A DNA stretch of 64,000 nt from Luteibacter jiangsuensis (GCF_030812295.1 NZ_JAUSSK010000004.1:372001-436000), one strand, 5' to 3'; counted from the stretch's first letter, positions 1 through 9,270 are shown. Made by a program: numbers and translations. Notes: a model not told the origin generated them from the sequence alone.

Positions 1-87
1 AACAAGGCACAACTCCGGGATATACGGTACGGCCCGTTCAAGCTACCGAGCCGGCGTCACCGCCGGTTGTCCTCGTGTGTCAGCTTC

Positions 88-114
88 GTGTCGGCTTTTT
101 TGCCGGGCCGACAC
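88..114. promoter_or_regulatory. Inverted repeat in leader of response regulator gene
   Basis: Perfect 8-bp arms GTGTCGGC (88-95) and GCCGACAC (107-114) flank an 11-nt loop that includes six T residues. It lies 35 nt before the regulator start. It could be an RNA hairpin in the 5' leader, the tail of an upstream transcript, or an operator for autoregulation; the T run is in the loop, so it is not a classic terminator. Confidence 0.35.
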
Positions 115-148
115 ACGGCGCTTAGACTGATCTGGTATCTAGCCACGG

Positions 149-868
149 ATGCCCATGGACCTGAAGTCGTTCATCCTCGTCGTCGACGACGATCCCGAAC
201 TGCGCGACCTGATCACGAGCTTCCTCGGTGGTCATGGATACCGCGTGCAGGCGGCCGAGAACGCTGCCCAGATGAGCGCGGCGATCGAACGCGAACGGCC
301 CGACCTCGTCGTGCTGGACGTGATGATGCCCGGCGAGGATGGACTGAGCGCGGCACGCCGGCTGGCGGCGGGCAATGGCCCACCGGTGATCATCCTGAGC
401 GCCCTGGGCAGCGACACCGACCGGATCATCGGCCTGGAGGTGGGCGCGGACGATTACCTGGCCAAGCCCTGCAATCCGCGCGAACTGCTGGCCCGCGTGC
501 GGGCCGTGCTGCGCCGTTCCGGCAGCGTGGAGCCGGTCAAGTCCGAGGATGCCCGGCCCTACGGCTTCGCCGGCTGGCGCCTGGACGTGACGCGGCGCGA
601 CCTGCGCGACCCCACGGGCATCTTCATCAATCTTTCCGACGGCGAATTCTCGTTGTTGCGTGCCTTCGTGGAGCACCCCCAGCGCATCCTGAGCCGCGAC
701 CAGTTACTCGACCTGGTCCATGGCGGCCGGGCTGAAGTGTACGACCGCGCCATCGACACGCAGATCAGCCGCCTCCGCCGCAAGCTCAACGACCGCGCGC
801 AGGAAGAGATGATCCGCACCATCCGCAACGAGGGCTATATGCTGCTGCCGAGGGTCTCACGCCTGTGA
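149..868 (+). CDS. OmpR/PhoB-family response regulator
   Basis: Two-domain DNA-binding response regulator of 239 residues. The receiver domain (about 8-125) shows the acidic pocket DDD at 13-15, the phospho-acceptor Asp57 in LDVMMP, a switch Ser84 and the conserved Lys106 in LAKP. The C-terminal winged helix (about 135-235) has the OmpR-type pattern LSDGEFSLL...RAIDTQISRLRRKL...IRTIRNEGY. The start at 149 is the first ATG; another in-frame ATG lies two codons later. The stop overlaps the GTG of the sensor kinase by 4 bp, so the two are translationally coupled and form a cognate pair. The signal it answers cannot be read from the sequence. Confidence 0.93.
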   Translation: MPMDLKSFILVVDDDPELRDLITSFLGGHGYRVQAAENAAQMSAAIERERPDLVVLDVMMPGEDGLSAARRLAAGNGPPVIILSALGSDTDRIIGLEVGADDYLAKPCNPRELLARVRAVLRRSGSVEPVKSEDARPYGFAGWRLDVTRRDLRDPTGIFINLSDGEFSLLRAFVEHPQRILSRDQLLDLVHGGRAEVYDRAIDTQISRLRRKLNDRAQEEMIRTIRNEGYMLLPRVSRL

Positions 869-2229
869 TCGCGCTTTCGCGCCTGTCGATCTTCGCCCGC
901 AGCTTCCTGATGACGGTCTGCGCCCTGCTGCTCTCTATCGCGATCGGGCTCGCCGTGCTGGTCGTGCGCCCTCCGACGCCTCCGCCGATGGCCAGCCTGT
1001 TCGACGTGGTCGCCACGCTGCAGCCGGAGATGCCGCCCTTCGCCATGCACCCGTTCGACGGCGAGGGCCCGCCACGCGATGAAGTGGCACCGCCGGGTGA
1101 CATCGACCTGGACATCGCCACCCAGGCCGAGCCGCCCTCCGCTCCCGCGAAATTCGATGCCAACCTCTCGTCTCGCCTGACGTCACGCTTGTCGGACCTG
1201 CTGCTTCAACCAACCGACAAGCTGCGCGTGTACGCCATCGCCAGTGCGATCGATCGCCGGCCGGGACCCACGCACGCCATGCTGGGCGCGGGATCCGTGA
1301 TCGGACTGCGCCAGGACGATGGCCAATGGCGCGTGGTTTCCGTGCCGCGCGAAGCATTCCCCAACATGTTGCAGCAGGAGTTGCTGTGGCTGTTCGGTCT
1401 GGGTGCCCTGGCGCTGCTGCCGGTGGCCTGGCTGTTCGCCCGTGCCCTGGCCGCGCCGATCGACCGCTTCGCGGAAGCCGCGCAAAGGCTCGGCGCCGAC
1501 ACCCACGCCCCGCCGGTACCCCGGGAAGGGCCACCCGAGATGCGCAAGGCGGTGGACGCGTTCAACGCGATGCAGGCCCGGGTGAACCGGCTGCTGCACG
1601 AGCGCACGCACATGATCGCCGCCATCGCCCATGACCTGCGCACGCCGCTCACCCGCCTGTCGTTCCGCCTCGATGGCCTGCCAAGCCCGCTGGGCGACAA
1701 GGTCGACGCCGATATCCAGGAGATGAAGGCGATGATTTCCGCCGCGCTGGACTTCATCCGCGACCGTTCGCTGGGCGTGCAACGGCAGCCCCTGGATTTC
1801 CGCCTGCTGGTGGAAAGCGTGGCGGACGACCTGGTGGACGTTGGTCACGAGGTGGGCGTGCAGCCCGGTTCCGCGATCACCTTGCAAGGCGACCCGGTCG
1901 CCCTGCGGCGGGCCGTCGTGAACCTGGTGGAGAACGGCCTCAAGTACGGCCAGCGGGTCCGCCTTCGCCTGCGCACCAGCGGCGACGATTGCGTGCTGGA
2001 GGTGGATGACGACGGGCCCGGCATTCCCGAAGCGATGCAGCAACACGTGTTCACGCCGTTCTTTCGCCTGGAGGCATCGCGCAATCGCGACACCGGAGGT
2101 ATCGGACTGGGGCTGGCCACCGTGCGCGCCATCGTGCTCGATCATGGCGGCACCGTGACGTTGCGCAATCGCAAGGAAGGCGGACTGCGCGCGGTGGTGA
2201 CGCTGCCGGGCGTGGCGTCCGCCGCCTGA
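865..2229 (+). CDS. Sensor histidine kinase
   Basis: Inner-membrane sensor kinase of 454 residues starting at a GTG inside a GTGA overlap with the regulator stop. TM1 lies around residues 12-34, followed by a periplasmic region of about 130 residues that is rich in proline and acidic residues. TM2 is around 168-192, then HAMP, then the HisKA block with phospho-accepting His256 in IAHDLRTPLTRL. The ATPase domain has the N box (NLVENGLKYG, Asn353), DDDGPGIP and GGIGLGLATV. Architecture is EnvZ/CpxA-like. The periplasmic domain is not one I recognise, so the stimulus is unknown. Confidence 0.92.
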   Translation: MIALSRLSIFARSFLMTVCALLLSIAIGLAVLVVRPPTPPPMASLFDVVATLQPEMPPFAMHPFDGEGPPRDEVAPPGDIDLDIATQAEPPSAPAKFDANLSSRLTSRLSDLLLQPTDKLRVYAIASAIDRRPGPTHAMLGAGSVIGLRQDDGQWRVVSVPREAFPNMLQQELLWLFGLGALALLPVAWLFARALAAPIDRFAEAAQRLGADTHAPPVPREGPPEMRKAVDAFNAMQARVNRLLHERTHMIAAIAHDLRTPLTRLSFRLDGLPSPLGDKVDADIQEMKAMISAALDFIRDRSLGVQRQPLDFRLLVESVADDLVDVGHEVGVQPGSAITLQGDPVALRRAVVNLVENGLKYGQRVRLRLRTSGDDCVLEVDDDGPGIPEAMQQHVFTPFFRLEASRNRDTGGIGLGLATVRAIVLDHGGTVTLRNRKEGGLRAVVTLPGVASAA

Positions 2230-2307
2230 CCATGCATGACTTCCTACCTAGGCCGGAACACCCCGTCGCGGGGCCATAATCGACCTTTCCGTCCCCGGGG
2301 GTCACTC

Positions 2308-3750
2308 ATGCGTCACACGTTCCGCCTCCACGCGCTCGCCGCGTGCTTCGTGCTCGCCTTCTCCGCCCATGCCGCCGACAAGGCCACCACGATTTCCGGG
2401 CAGGCTGTCGCCGCCGCGACCGCCCTGCGCGACCGCGCCATGAACGACAACACAGGCTACGAGTTCGTCTCCGGCCTGACCACGGAAGTGGGCGCGCGCG
2501 TGGCTGGCAGCGCCGCCGATGCCCGCGCCGTGGCCTGGACGGTGGCCAAGTTCAAGGCGATGGGCTTCGACAAGGTATACACCGAGAAAGTCAGCTATCC
2601 GTTGTGGCAGCGCCGTAGCGAGCACGCCGAAATCGTCGCCCCCTTCCCGCAGCCGCTGCTGCTCACCGCGCTGGGTTATTCGGCCGGCACGCCACAAGGC
2701 GGCCTTACCGCGGAAGTCGTCGGCTTCGACGACCTGGACGCTTTCAAGAAGGCCGACCCCGCGACGGTCAAGGGCAAGATCGTCTACGTCTCGACGCACA
2801 TGCAGCAGCAGAAGGACGGCCACGACTACCGCATGGGCTCGGCCACGCGCACAGGCGGACCGGTGCTGGCGGCGAAAATGGGTGCCGCCGCCTTCCTGTT
2901 GCGTTCGGCCGGTACCGATCCGCACAGCCGCACCCCGCACACGGGCGTCACCGGATTCCAGGATCCCAAGGAAGCGATCCCGGCGGCCGCCTTGTCGCTA
3001 CCCGACGCGGACCAGCTCGAGCGCGTGCTCAAGGAAGGCAAGCCGGTCACCCTGAAGCTCGACCTCGACGTCGGCTTCGCGGGCACGTATGAAGGCGCCA
3101 ACGTCATCGCCGAAGTGACCGGCCGCAAGCATCCGGATCAGGTCGTCGCGATCGGCGGCCACCTCGATTCCTGGGATCTCGGCACCGGCGCCATCGACGA
3201 TGGCGCGGGCGTGGCGATCGCCGCCGCCGCCGCGAAACTGATCAAGGACATGCCGCAGCGCCCGGATCGCACGATCCGCGTGATCGCCTTCGCCAATGAG
3301 GAAATGGGCTTGTGGGGCGGTCGCGCCTACGCCGAGGCGCATGCGAAGGAAGTCTCGAAGTTCCAGCTCGGCACCGAGTCCGACTTCGGTGCGGGCCGCA
3401 TCTGGCGCATGACCGCCAGCGTCAAGCCGGAAGCGCGCGGCGCCATCGAGCAGATCGCCAAGGTGATCGAGCCGATCGGCGTGGCCTACGACGCGAGCAA
3501 GCCCGGCGGCGGCGGTTCCGACCTGTCGCAGATGCACGCCAAGGGCATGGCCGCGCTGTCGCTCACGCAGGATGGCACGGACTACTTCGACTATCACCAC
3601 AACGCCAACGACACCCTCGACAAGATCGATCCGAAGGCACTGGCACAGAACGTGGCGGTGTATGCGGCGTTCGCATACATGGCGGCGCAAGCGAACGGTG
3701 ATTTCGGCTCGGCCCCGGGCGCCTTCGCGAAGGACGGCGCACACGACTGA
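2308..3750 (+). CDS. Secreted M28 family metallopeptidase (carboxypeptidase Q-like)
   Basis: Exported di-zinc exopeptidase of 480 residues. The start at 2308 is chosen over an earlier in-frame ATG at 2236 because it gives a clean signal peptide (hydrophobic stretch, then SAHA-AD cleavage site). A PA-type insert is visible around residues 130-250 (RMGSATRTGG...AAKMGAAAFLLRS). The M28 catalytic set is complete: His285-x-Asp287 (HLDSWD), bridging Asp297 (IDDGAG), catalytic Glu331 with Glu332, Asp359 (ESDFGAG) and His430/431 (YHHNAND). It likely cleaves dipeptides or N-terminal residues in the periplasm or outside. A CATAAT box at 2275-2280 could be its -10, suggesting its own promoter. Confidence 0.92.
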   Translation: MRHTFRLHALAACFVLAFSAHAADKATTISGQAVAAATALRDRAMNDNTGYEFVSGLTTEVGARVAGSAADARAVAWTVAKFKAMGFDKVYTEKVSYPLWQRRSEHAEIVAPFPQPLLLTALGYSAGTPQGGLTAEVVGFDDLDAFKKADPATVKGKIVYVSTHMQQQKDGHDYRMGSATRTGGPVLAAKMGAAAFLLRSAGTDPHSRTPHTGVTGFQDPKEAIPAAALSLPDADQLERVLKEGKPVTLKLDLDVGFAGTYEGANVIAEVTGRKHPDQVVAIGGHLDSWDLGTGAIDDGAGVAIAAAAAKLIKDMPQRPDRTIRVIAFANEEMGLWGGRAYAEAHAKEVSKFQLGTESDFGAGRIWRMTASVKPEARGAIEQIAKVIEPIGVAYDASKPGGGGSDLSQMHAKGMAALSLTQDGTDYFDYHHNANDTLDKIDPKALAQNVAVYAAFAYMAAQANGDFGSAPGAFAKDGAHD

Positions 3751-3760
3751 TCCGGGATCT

Positions 3761-3840
3761 GTGGGAGCCGCTTCAGCGGCGATGGGTGCTTGCCTCACCC
3801 TGGCCCGCTGCCGCGGGATCGCCGCTGAAGCGGCTCCCAC
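3761..3840. repeat. REPIN (inverted REP doublet)
   Basis: Two perfectly complementary 23-nt arms, GTGGGAGCCGCTTCAGCGGCGAT (left, 3761-3783) and its complement (3818-3840), enclose a 34-nt core GGGTGCTTGCC...CCCGCTGCCGCGGG. Each arm is itself a small hairpin (GCCGC-TTCA-GCGGC) headed by GTGG, the layout of REP sequences moved by RAYT transposases. It separates the convergent M28 and RND genes and could act as a two-way transcript end. Confidence 0.85.
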
Positions 3841-3854
3841 CGGGAAACAGCTTC

Positions 3855-6800
3855 TCAGTGCGCCGGGCGGGTTTCCAGTTTCTTCGCCGGGGCAAGGCGG
3901 TCCTGCAGGCGATTCATGTAGAGGTAGATCACCGGCGTGAGGTAGAGCGTCAGGATCTGCGACACCACCAGACCGCCCACCACCGCCAGGCCCAGCGGGC
4001 GTCGGGTTTCCGCGCCCGCGCCGATGCCGAGCGCGATCGGCAGCGTACCGGCGAAGGCCGCCATCGTGGTCATCATGATCGGCCGGAAACGCACGCGGCA
4101 GGCCTCGTAGATCGCGTCGAACGGCGTGGCGCCGCCCTCGCGCTGACGCTCCAGGGCGAAGTCGATCATCATGATCGCGTTCTTCTTCACGATGCCCACC
4201 AGCATGATGATGCCGACGAAGGCGAACAGGTCGAGCGAGGCGTTGAAGATCACCAGCGTCAGCAGCGCACCGACCGCCGCGGCAGGCAGGCCCGACAGGA
4301 TGGTGAGAGGGTGGATGAAACTCTCGTAGAGGATGCCGAGCACGAGGTAGATCACGAACACGGCCAGCAGCAGGAGCAGGCCCATGCCCTTGACCGAATC
4401 CTGGAACGCCTGCGCCGTGCCCTGCACGCTGCCGCTCAGGGTCGGCGGCAGTTTCATCTCCGCGGTCGCACGATCGATGCTCGCCACCGCGTCGCTGAGC
4501 GACACGCCCGGTGCGAGGTTGAACGACACCGTGACAGCCGGCAGCTGCCCCTGGTGGTTCACCGTCAGCACCTGCGGCTTGCGCTCGAAGCGCGCCACGG
4601 TGTTGAGCGGTATGAGCCTGCCGCTATCCGAGGTGACGTAGAGCCTCGACAGCACGGCCGGGTCGTCCTGCATGCTCCGCTCGACCTGCAGGATCACCCA
4701 GTATTGCGTGGCGGCCCCGTAGATCGTGGATATCTGGTTCTCGCCGAACGCGGTGCCCAGCGCCGTCTGCACCTGGTCCATCGTGAGGCCCAGCGGCGCG
4801 AGCTTGTCGCGATTGACCGTCACCACCATCGACGGGCTGTTGAGATCGAGGTCGGTGGTGACATCCTGGAAGCCGGGCAGTTTCTGGAACGCCGAGACGA
4901 GCGTGCCCGACCAGGCGTACAGCGCATGCAGGTCGGTCGACTGCACCGTGTACTGGTATTGCGCCTTGGACTGGCGGCCGCCGATCTGGATCGCCGGGGG
5001 ATTCTGGATATAGGTACGGATGCCGGGCACCTCGGCGAACTTGTGCCGGAGCTGCTGGATGATCTCGTCCGGCGTCGTCCCGTCGCGATCGCTCGCATCC
5101 TTCAGGCGCAGGAGCATCGATCCCGAATTCACCGTGGAACGAGGGCCGCCCGCACCGACGCTGGACATGACCGCCTCGATATTCGGGTCCGCCATCGCGA
5201 TGCCGGCAAGCGTCTTCTGGCGCGCGGACATGGCGGCAAAGGATATGTCGGTCGGGCCTTCGGTGGTGACGCGCAGCTGCCCGCTGTCCCCCGCGGGGAT
5301 GAAATCCTTGGGGGTGATCACGAAAAGCAGCGCGGTCGCGGCCAGACTGAGGGCGAACACGCCCACCACCGTGCGCGGGTGGCTCATGCACCAGGCCAGC
5401 GAGCGCGTGTAACCGGTGGTCACGGCCGAGAACCCGCGGTCGAACCAGACCACGATGAAGCTGCGTTTCGCATGGTCGTGCGCCTTGACGAAGCGGCTGC
5501 ACAGCATGGGCGTGAGGGTGATGGAGACGAAACCGGAGATCAGGATCGACACGCTGATCACCACGGCGAATTCGTGGAACAGGCGGCCCACGATCCCGCC
5601 CATGAACATCACCGGAATGAACACCGCAACCAGCGACAGCGTCATCGAGAAGATCGTGAAGCCGATCTCGTTGGCACCCTTCACGGCGGCATCGAAAGGC
5701 GCTTCGCCCTGCTCGATATGACGCATGATGTTCTCGAGCATCACGATCGCGTCGTCCACCACGAAACCGACCGCGAGCGTGAGCGCCAGCAAGGAAAGAT
5801 TGTCGAGGCTGTAGCCGAGCGCGAACATCGCGCCGAACGTGCCGAGCACCGAGATAGGCAGCGCCACGGCCGGAATCAGCGTGGCGGAGGCATTGCCCAG
5901 GAACAAGTAGATCACCAGCACCACGAGGATACCCGCGAGCACCAGGGTGAACTGCACGTCGTGCACCGAGTCGCGGATGGACTCGGAGCGGTCGTACATG
6001 ACGCTCAATTTCACCGATGGCGGCAAGGTATCGGCAAAGCCGGGCAGCAGGGCCAGGATCTTGTCCACCGTCGCGACCGTGTTCGCACCGGGCTGCCGCT
6101 GGATCGCCAGGGTGATCGAACGGTTGCCGTTGTACCAGCTGGCCTTCTGGTCGTCCTGCACGCTGTCGCGCGGCACCGCGATATCCGAAAGGCGTACGGG
6201 TGCACCGTTGCGATAGGCGACCACCACCTGGCCGTAGTCGGCGGCACGCATCAATTGGCCATCCGAACGGATCGACAGCAACTGGCGCTTGCCGTTGAGC
6301 GAACCCGTGGCCTTGTTGACGTTGGCCGCGGCGATCGCCGCCCGCATCTGGTCGATGCCGATGCCGGTGGCGGCGAGCCGGTCGGGATCCACCGCGATAC
6401 GCACGGCGTATTTCTGCGATCCGTACACATTGACCTGGGCCACGCCGTCGACCATCGACAGGCGCTGGGCCAGCTCCGTCTCGGCGTAGTCGTCCACCGT
6501 GGACAGCGGCAACGTGGACGATTGCATGGTGAGGAAAAGGATCGGCGCGTCGGCCGGATTCACCTTGCGATACGTCGGCGGGGTGGGCATGTCCTGCGGC
6601 AGCTGGCGCTGCGCGGCGGAAATGGCCGCCTGCACATCCTGCGCCGCGCCGTCGATGCTTCGATCGAGCGCGAAGGTGACCGTGATCGTGGTCGAGCCCA
6701 GCGAGCTGGACGAGGTCATCGAATCGATGCCGGCGACGGTGGACAGTTGTGCTTCGAGCGGTGTCGCCACGGACGAGGCCATCGTCTCGGGCGAGGCGCC

Positions 6801-6956
6801 CGGAAGGCTCGCGCTGATGTTGATCGTCGGGAAGTCGACGTTGGGCAATTCATTGACCGGCAGCCTGGGATAGGCCGCGATACCGAAGATGACCAGCGCC
6901 GCCATCAGCAAGGTGGTCATCACGGGCCGGCGGATGCAGAGTTCCGGCAGGTTCAT
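3855..6956 (-). CDS. RND multidrug efflux permease (MdtB/MdtC-like)
   Basis: Proton-driven inner-membrane pump of 1033 residues, the usual RND length. The N terminus MNLPELCIRRPVMTTLLM is the typical HAE1 start; a longer open frame upstream overlaps the adaptor gene and is not used. The TM4 proton-relay pair Asp401-Asp402 is present in GFVVDDAIVMLENI. Motifs such as ASSVATPLE, IDGAAQDVQAAI and PTYRKVNPADAPI resemble MdtC more than AcrB. It starts 10 nt after the adaptor stop, so the two form an operon. No outer-membrane channel gene is present, so a TolC-type partner must be encoded elsewhere. Substrates cannot be inferred. Confidence 0.92.
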   Translation of the reverse strand: MNLPELCIRRPVMTTLLMAALVIFGIAAYPRLPVNELPNVDFPTINISASLPGASPETMASSVATPLEAQLSTVAGIDSMTSSSSLGSTTITVTFALDRSIDGAAQDVQAAISAAQRQLPQDMPTPPTYRKVNPADAPILFLTMQSSTLPLSTVDDYAETELAQRLSMVDGVAQVNVYGSQKYAVRIAVDPDRLAATGIGIDQMRAAIAAANVNKATGSLNGKRQLLSIRSDGQLMRAADYGQVVVAYRNGAPVRLSDIAVPRDSVQDDQKASWYNGNRSITLAIQRQPGANTVATVDKILALLPGFADTLPPSVKLSVMYDRSESIRDSVHDVQFTLVLAGILVVLVIYLFLGNASATLIPAVALPISVLGTFGAMFALGYSLDNLSLLALTLAVGFVVDDAIVMLENIMRHIEQGEAPFDAAVKGANEIGFTIFSMTLSLVAVFIPVMFMGGIVGRLFHEFAVVISVSILISGFVSITLTPMLCSRFVKAHDHAKRSFIVVWFDRGFSAVTTGYTRSLAWCMSHPRTVVGVFALSLAATALLFVITPKDFIPAGDSGQLRVTTEGPTDISFAAMSARQKTLAGIAMADPNIEAVMSSVGAGGPRSTVNSGSMLLRLKDASDRDGTTPDEIIQQLRHKFAEVPGIRTYIQNPPAIQIGGRQSKAQYQYTVQSTDLHALYAWSGTLVSAFQKLPGFQDVTTDLDLNSPSMVVTVNRDKLAPLGLTMDQVQTALGTAFGENQISTIYGAATQYWVILQVERSMQDDPAVLSRLYVTSDSGRLIPLNTVARFERKPQVLTVNHQGQLPAVTVSFNLAPGVSLSDAVASIDRATAEMKLPPTLSGSVQGTAQAFQDSVKGMGLLLLLAVFVIYLVLGILYESFIHPLTILSGLPAAAVGALLTLVIFNASLDLFAFVGIIMLVGIVKKNAIMMIDFALERQREGGATPFDAIYEACRVRFRPIMMTTMAAFAGTLPIALGIGAGAETRRPLGLAVVGGLVVSQILTLYLTPVIYLYMNRLQDRLAPAKKLETRPAH

Positions 6957-6966
6957 GGCATCGCCC

Positions 6967-8100
6967 TCAGCCCTTGTCGACGCGCACGCGGGCGCCGTCG
7001 ACGAGCAGCATCTGGCCTTCGGTGACGACGCGCTCGCCCGCCTGCAGGCCCTTGTCGACGACGACGCGATCCGCACTGGTCGCGCCGGTGACGATCGTGC
7101 GTTGCTCCACCGTGTCGTCCGGCTTCACCACGAAGACGAAGGTGCCCGCCGTCGAACTCTGCAACGCCACCACGGGGATGCTTATCACATCGGTCAGGCG
7201 CGTGGTCGGTAGCATCACCTCGGCGAACTGACCGGACGTGAGCCGTCCGTCCGCGTTCGCGAAACGGCCCTTCAGGACGATCGTGCCCGTGGTGGCGTCC
7301 ACCGCGTTGTCGATGAATTCCAGATCGCCCGTCAGCGGTTCGCCGTCGTCGCCGGGAATTTTCGCGTGCACGGGCAGCGGTCCGCGACGCAGGCTGTTGC
7401 GCACGGCGGCGAGGCTGTCCTCGGGAATGGCGAAGGCGACGCGGATGGGGTCGACCTGGTTAAGCACCACGATATCGGTAGTGTCGGCGCTCAGCGTGGC
7501 ACCGGGATAAGCGAGCGGCGCGCCGGTCACGCCATCGAACGGTGCGACGATGGTGGTGAATTCCAGTTGGGTCCGCGCAGCGCGGGCCGCGGCACGGTCG
7601 CTTTCCAGCGCGGCGCGGGCCACGCCGAGGTTTGCCTTGTACAGGTCGTAGTCGGCGCGGCTGACGAAACCCTTGCCGAGCATGTTCTGGTAACGCTCCA
7701 GGTCCGCCTCGGCTTTCACCAGCTGCGCCTGGTCACGGGCGACATTGCCCTGGGCCTCATCGTAGGCGGCCTTCAAAGGCCGCTGGTCCACGCGAGCGAG
7801 CAGGTCGCCCTTCTTCACGTGGGTGCCCGGTGTGAACGCCAGCGATTCCAGCTGCCCGTTGACCCGGGAGCGCACGTTCACCGTCGAATAGGCTTCGGCG
7901 CGGCCGATCACCTTCAGGGACAGGTCGATTTCGCCCCGCGTGGCCACTGCCGTGGCGACCGGGACCCCGGCGGGAGCGGCCGTCCCTGCCTTGGGCACGT
8001 CCTTGCTCCCCGCGTCGTGACGCCAGAGACCGACGCCAAGGGCCACGACAGCCACGAGGCCGACGACGAGGAGGAGTTTCTTCCCTGGGGATCGCTGCAT
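6967..8100 (-). CDS. RND efflux periplasmic adaptor (MFP/HlyD family)
   Basis: Membrane-fusion protein of 377 residues that bridges the RND pump to an outer-membrane channel. The start at 8100 gives an N-terminal anchor (KKLLLVVGLVAVVALGVGLW). Visible parts in order: lipoyl half (VNVRSRVNGQLESLAFTPG), coiled-coil hairpin (about 110-170, AQLVKAEADLERYQNML), second lipoyl half (IVAPFDGVTGAPL), beta-barrel, and a membrane-proximal domain ending DGARVRVDKG. It lies between marR and the permease, all on the minus strand. A palindrome at 8167-8178 lies upstream and is a candidate control site. Confidence 0.9.
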   Translation of the reverse strand: MQRSPGKKLLLVVGLVAVVALGVGLWRHDAGSKDVPKAGTAAPAGVPVATAVATRGEIDLSLKVIGRAEAYSTVNVRSRVNGQLESLAFTPGTHVKKGDLLARVDQRPLKAAYDEAQGNVARDQAQLVKAEADLERYQNMLGKGFVSRADYDLYKANLGVARAALESDRAAARAARTQLEFTTIVAPFDGVTGAPLAYPGATLSADTTDIVVLNQVDPIRVAFAIPEDSLAAVRNSLRRGPLPVHAKIPGDDGEPLTGDLEFIDNAVDATTGTIVLKGRFANADGRLTSGQFAEVMLPTTRLTDVISIPVVALQSSTAGTFVFVVKPDDTVEQRTIVTGATSADRVVVDKGLQAGERVVTEGQMLLVDGARVRVDKG

Positions 8101-8166
8101 CTGGGCTCCGGCCGAACCCCTGGGGGCCCGGTCGCCGCGCTGGGGAACGCGGTCGTTGGTTTTAGG

Positions 8167-8178
8167 ACGGATATCCGT
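8167..8178. promoter_or_regulatory. Candidate MarR operator: perfect 12-bp palindrome
   Basis: ACGGATATCCGT is fully self-complementary and is flanked by A/T-rich edges (TTTTAGG on the left, AAAAG on the right). It lies 67 nt before the adaptor start and 41 nt after the MarR stop. MarR proteins bind short palindromes, so this could let the repressor control the pump genes separately from itself. Function is inferred from position. Confidence 0.4.
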
Positions 8179-8219
8179 AAAAGCTAACGCACATGGTTGC
8201 CGGCCGGTTGACCTGGGGC

Positions 8220-8681
8220 TCAGCTTTCTTCGACCGGCCCATCGAGCCCCTGCAGGTTTTCCTTCATGCGGTCCATGACCGCCAGCATCGTCTGCAGGTC
8301 GGCGGTGGAAATCCCCTGGGTGGCGTCGCGGCGCAGGCCGCGGGCGATATCTTCCATGTCGTCTATGACACCGCGTGCCTGCTCGGTGTCGTGCAGCCGC
8401 CATGCCCGGCGATCCTTGGGATCGGCCCGGCGCTCGACGAAGCCCGCTGCCTGGAGGCGGTCGATGACCCGGCCCACCGCGATCGGTTCCATGTCCAGTT
8501 GTTCGGCCAGCTCGTTCTGGCGCATGCCGGGGCGGCGATGCAGGGCCTTGAGGGCGCGCCACTGGGCGCGGGTCAGGCCGAAGCGCACCGCCCGCCGATC
8601 GAAGTGCTTGCGGAAGAGCAAGGTCACGTCGTTGATGAGGTAGGCGAACGAGATGTCTTCAACTTTGAGCTGGTCGGCCAT
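8220..8681 (-). CDS. MarR family transcriptional regulator
   Basis: Winged-helix regulator of 153 residues, normal MarR length. Helix-turn-helix and wing are visible: GLTRAQWRALKAL, MRQNELAEQLDMEPIAVGRVIDRLQAAGFVERR, then DPKDRRAWRLHDT with the wing-tip Asp-Arg. The ATG at 8681 is chosen because GAAGG sits 5 nt upstream; an in-frame ATG at 8696 lacks one. The gene leads the minus-strand cluster marR-MFP-RND and is the likely local repressor of the pump, probably released by a small hydrophobic ligand. It is divergent from the macrodomain gene at 8761. Confidence 0.92.
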   Translation of the reverse strand: MADQLKVEDISFAYLINDVTLLFRKHFDRRAVRFGLTRAQWRALKALHRRPGMRQNELAEQLDMEPIAVGRVIDRLQAAGFVERRADPKDRRAWRLHDTEQARGVIDDMEDIARGLRRDATQGISTADLQTMLAVMDRMKENLQGLDGPVEES

Positions 8682-8746
8682 AACCTTCGGCTGCATTAAT
8701 AGAACTGACAGGTAGTCATCGTAGCTAAATGCTGGCGAGCCGTCAC

Positions 8747-8752
8747 AAGGAG
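8747..8752 (+). promoter_or_regulatory. Strong ribosome binding site of the macrodomain gene
   Basis: AAGGAG lies 8 nt before the ATG at 8761 and fixes that start. It is among the best Shine-Dalgarno matches in the window. Confidence 0.7.
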
Positions 8753-8760
8753 AAAATTCC

Positions 8761-9267
8761 ATGGCTTTCGAGGTGATCCAGGCGGATATCACCACCCTGG
8801 CGGTGGACGCCATCGTGAACGCGGCGAACGAGTCCCTGCTGGGCGGTGGCGGGGTGGACGGCGCCATCCATCGAGCCGCCGGACCGGCCTTGCTGGCCGC
8901 TTGCCGGGCCATTCCCGAGGTCCACCCCGGCGTCCGCTGCCCGACCGGAGAAGCCAGGATCACGCCCGGTTTCGACCTGCCCTCGCGCTTCGTGGTCCAT
9001 ACGGTCGGGCCGGTTTGGCGCGGTGGCGGGCGCGGAGAGGCGGACCTGCTGGCGGCGTGCTATGCGAATTGCCTCAAGCTCGCCCGCGGGCACGGGATGG
9101 AATCGATCGCCTTTCCGGCCATCAGCGCGGGGATCTACGGCTATCCCGCGAGCGCTGCCGCCAGCGTGGCCGTCGAAGCCTTGCGCGCCGCCGGATGGGT
9201 TCCGGAGCGGGTGATCTTCTGCACCTACGGCGACGCGATGACCCGGGCATACGCGGCGCTGCTGTAA
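8761..9267 (+). CDS. O-acetyl-ADP-ribose deacetylase (macrodomain)
   Basis: Single macrodomain of 168 residues, YmdB class. It hydrolyses O-acetyl-ADP-ribose and can remove ADP-ribose from proteins. Key parts: [18 protein letters not shown] (adenine pocket), the glycine-rich loop [17 protein letters not shown] with the catalytic Asp of [15 protein letters not shown] (diphosphate loop), and [14 protein letters not shown] at the end. In E. coli YmdB also modulates RNase III, which cannot be judged here. It is divergent from marR, sharing an 80-bp regulatory gap, and its stop lies only 3 bp from the stop of convergent batD. Confidence 0.92.
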   Translation: MAFEVIQADITTLAVDAIVNAANESLLGGGGVDGAIHRAAGPALLAACRAIPEVHPGVRCPTGEARITPGFDLPSRFVVHTVGPVWRGGGRGEADLLAACYANCLKLARGHGMESIAFPAISAGIYGYPASAAASVAVEALRAAGWVPERVIFCTYGDAMTRAYAALL

Positions 9268-9270
9268 TTC

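Noticed and set aside
3786..7025. Open frame of more than 1000 codons on the plus strand opposite the RND permease
   Set aside because: Its predicted protein is Arg/His/Gln-rich with no domain, and it mirrors the codon bias of the real RND gene on the other strand. High GC keeps such antisense frames open throughout this window.
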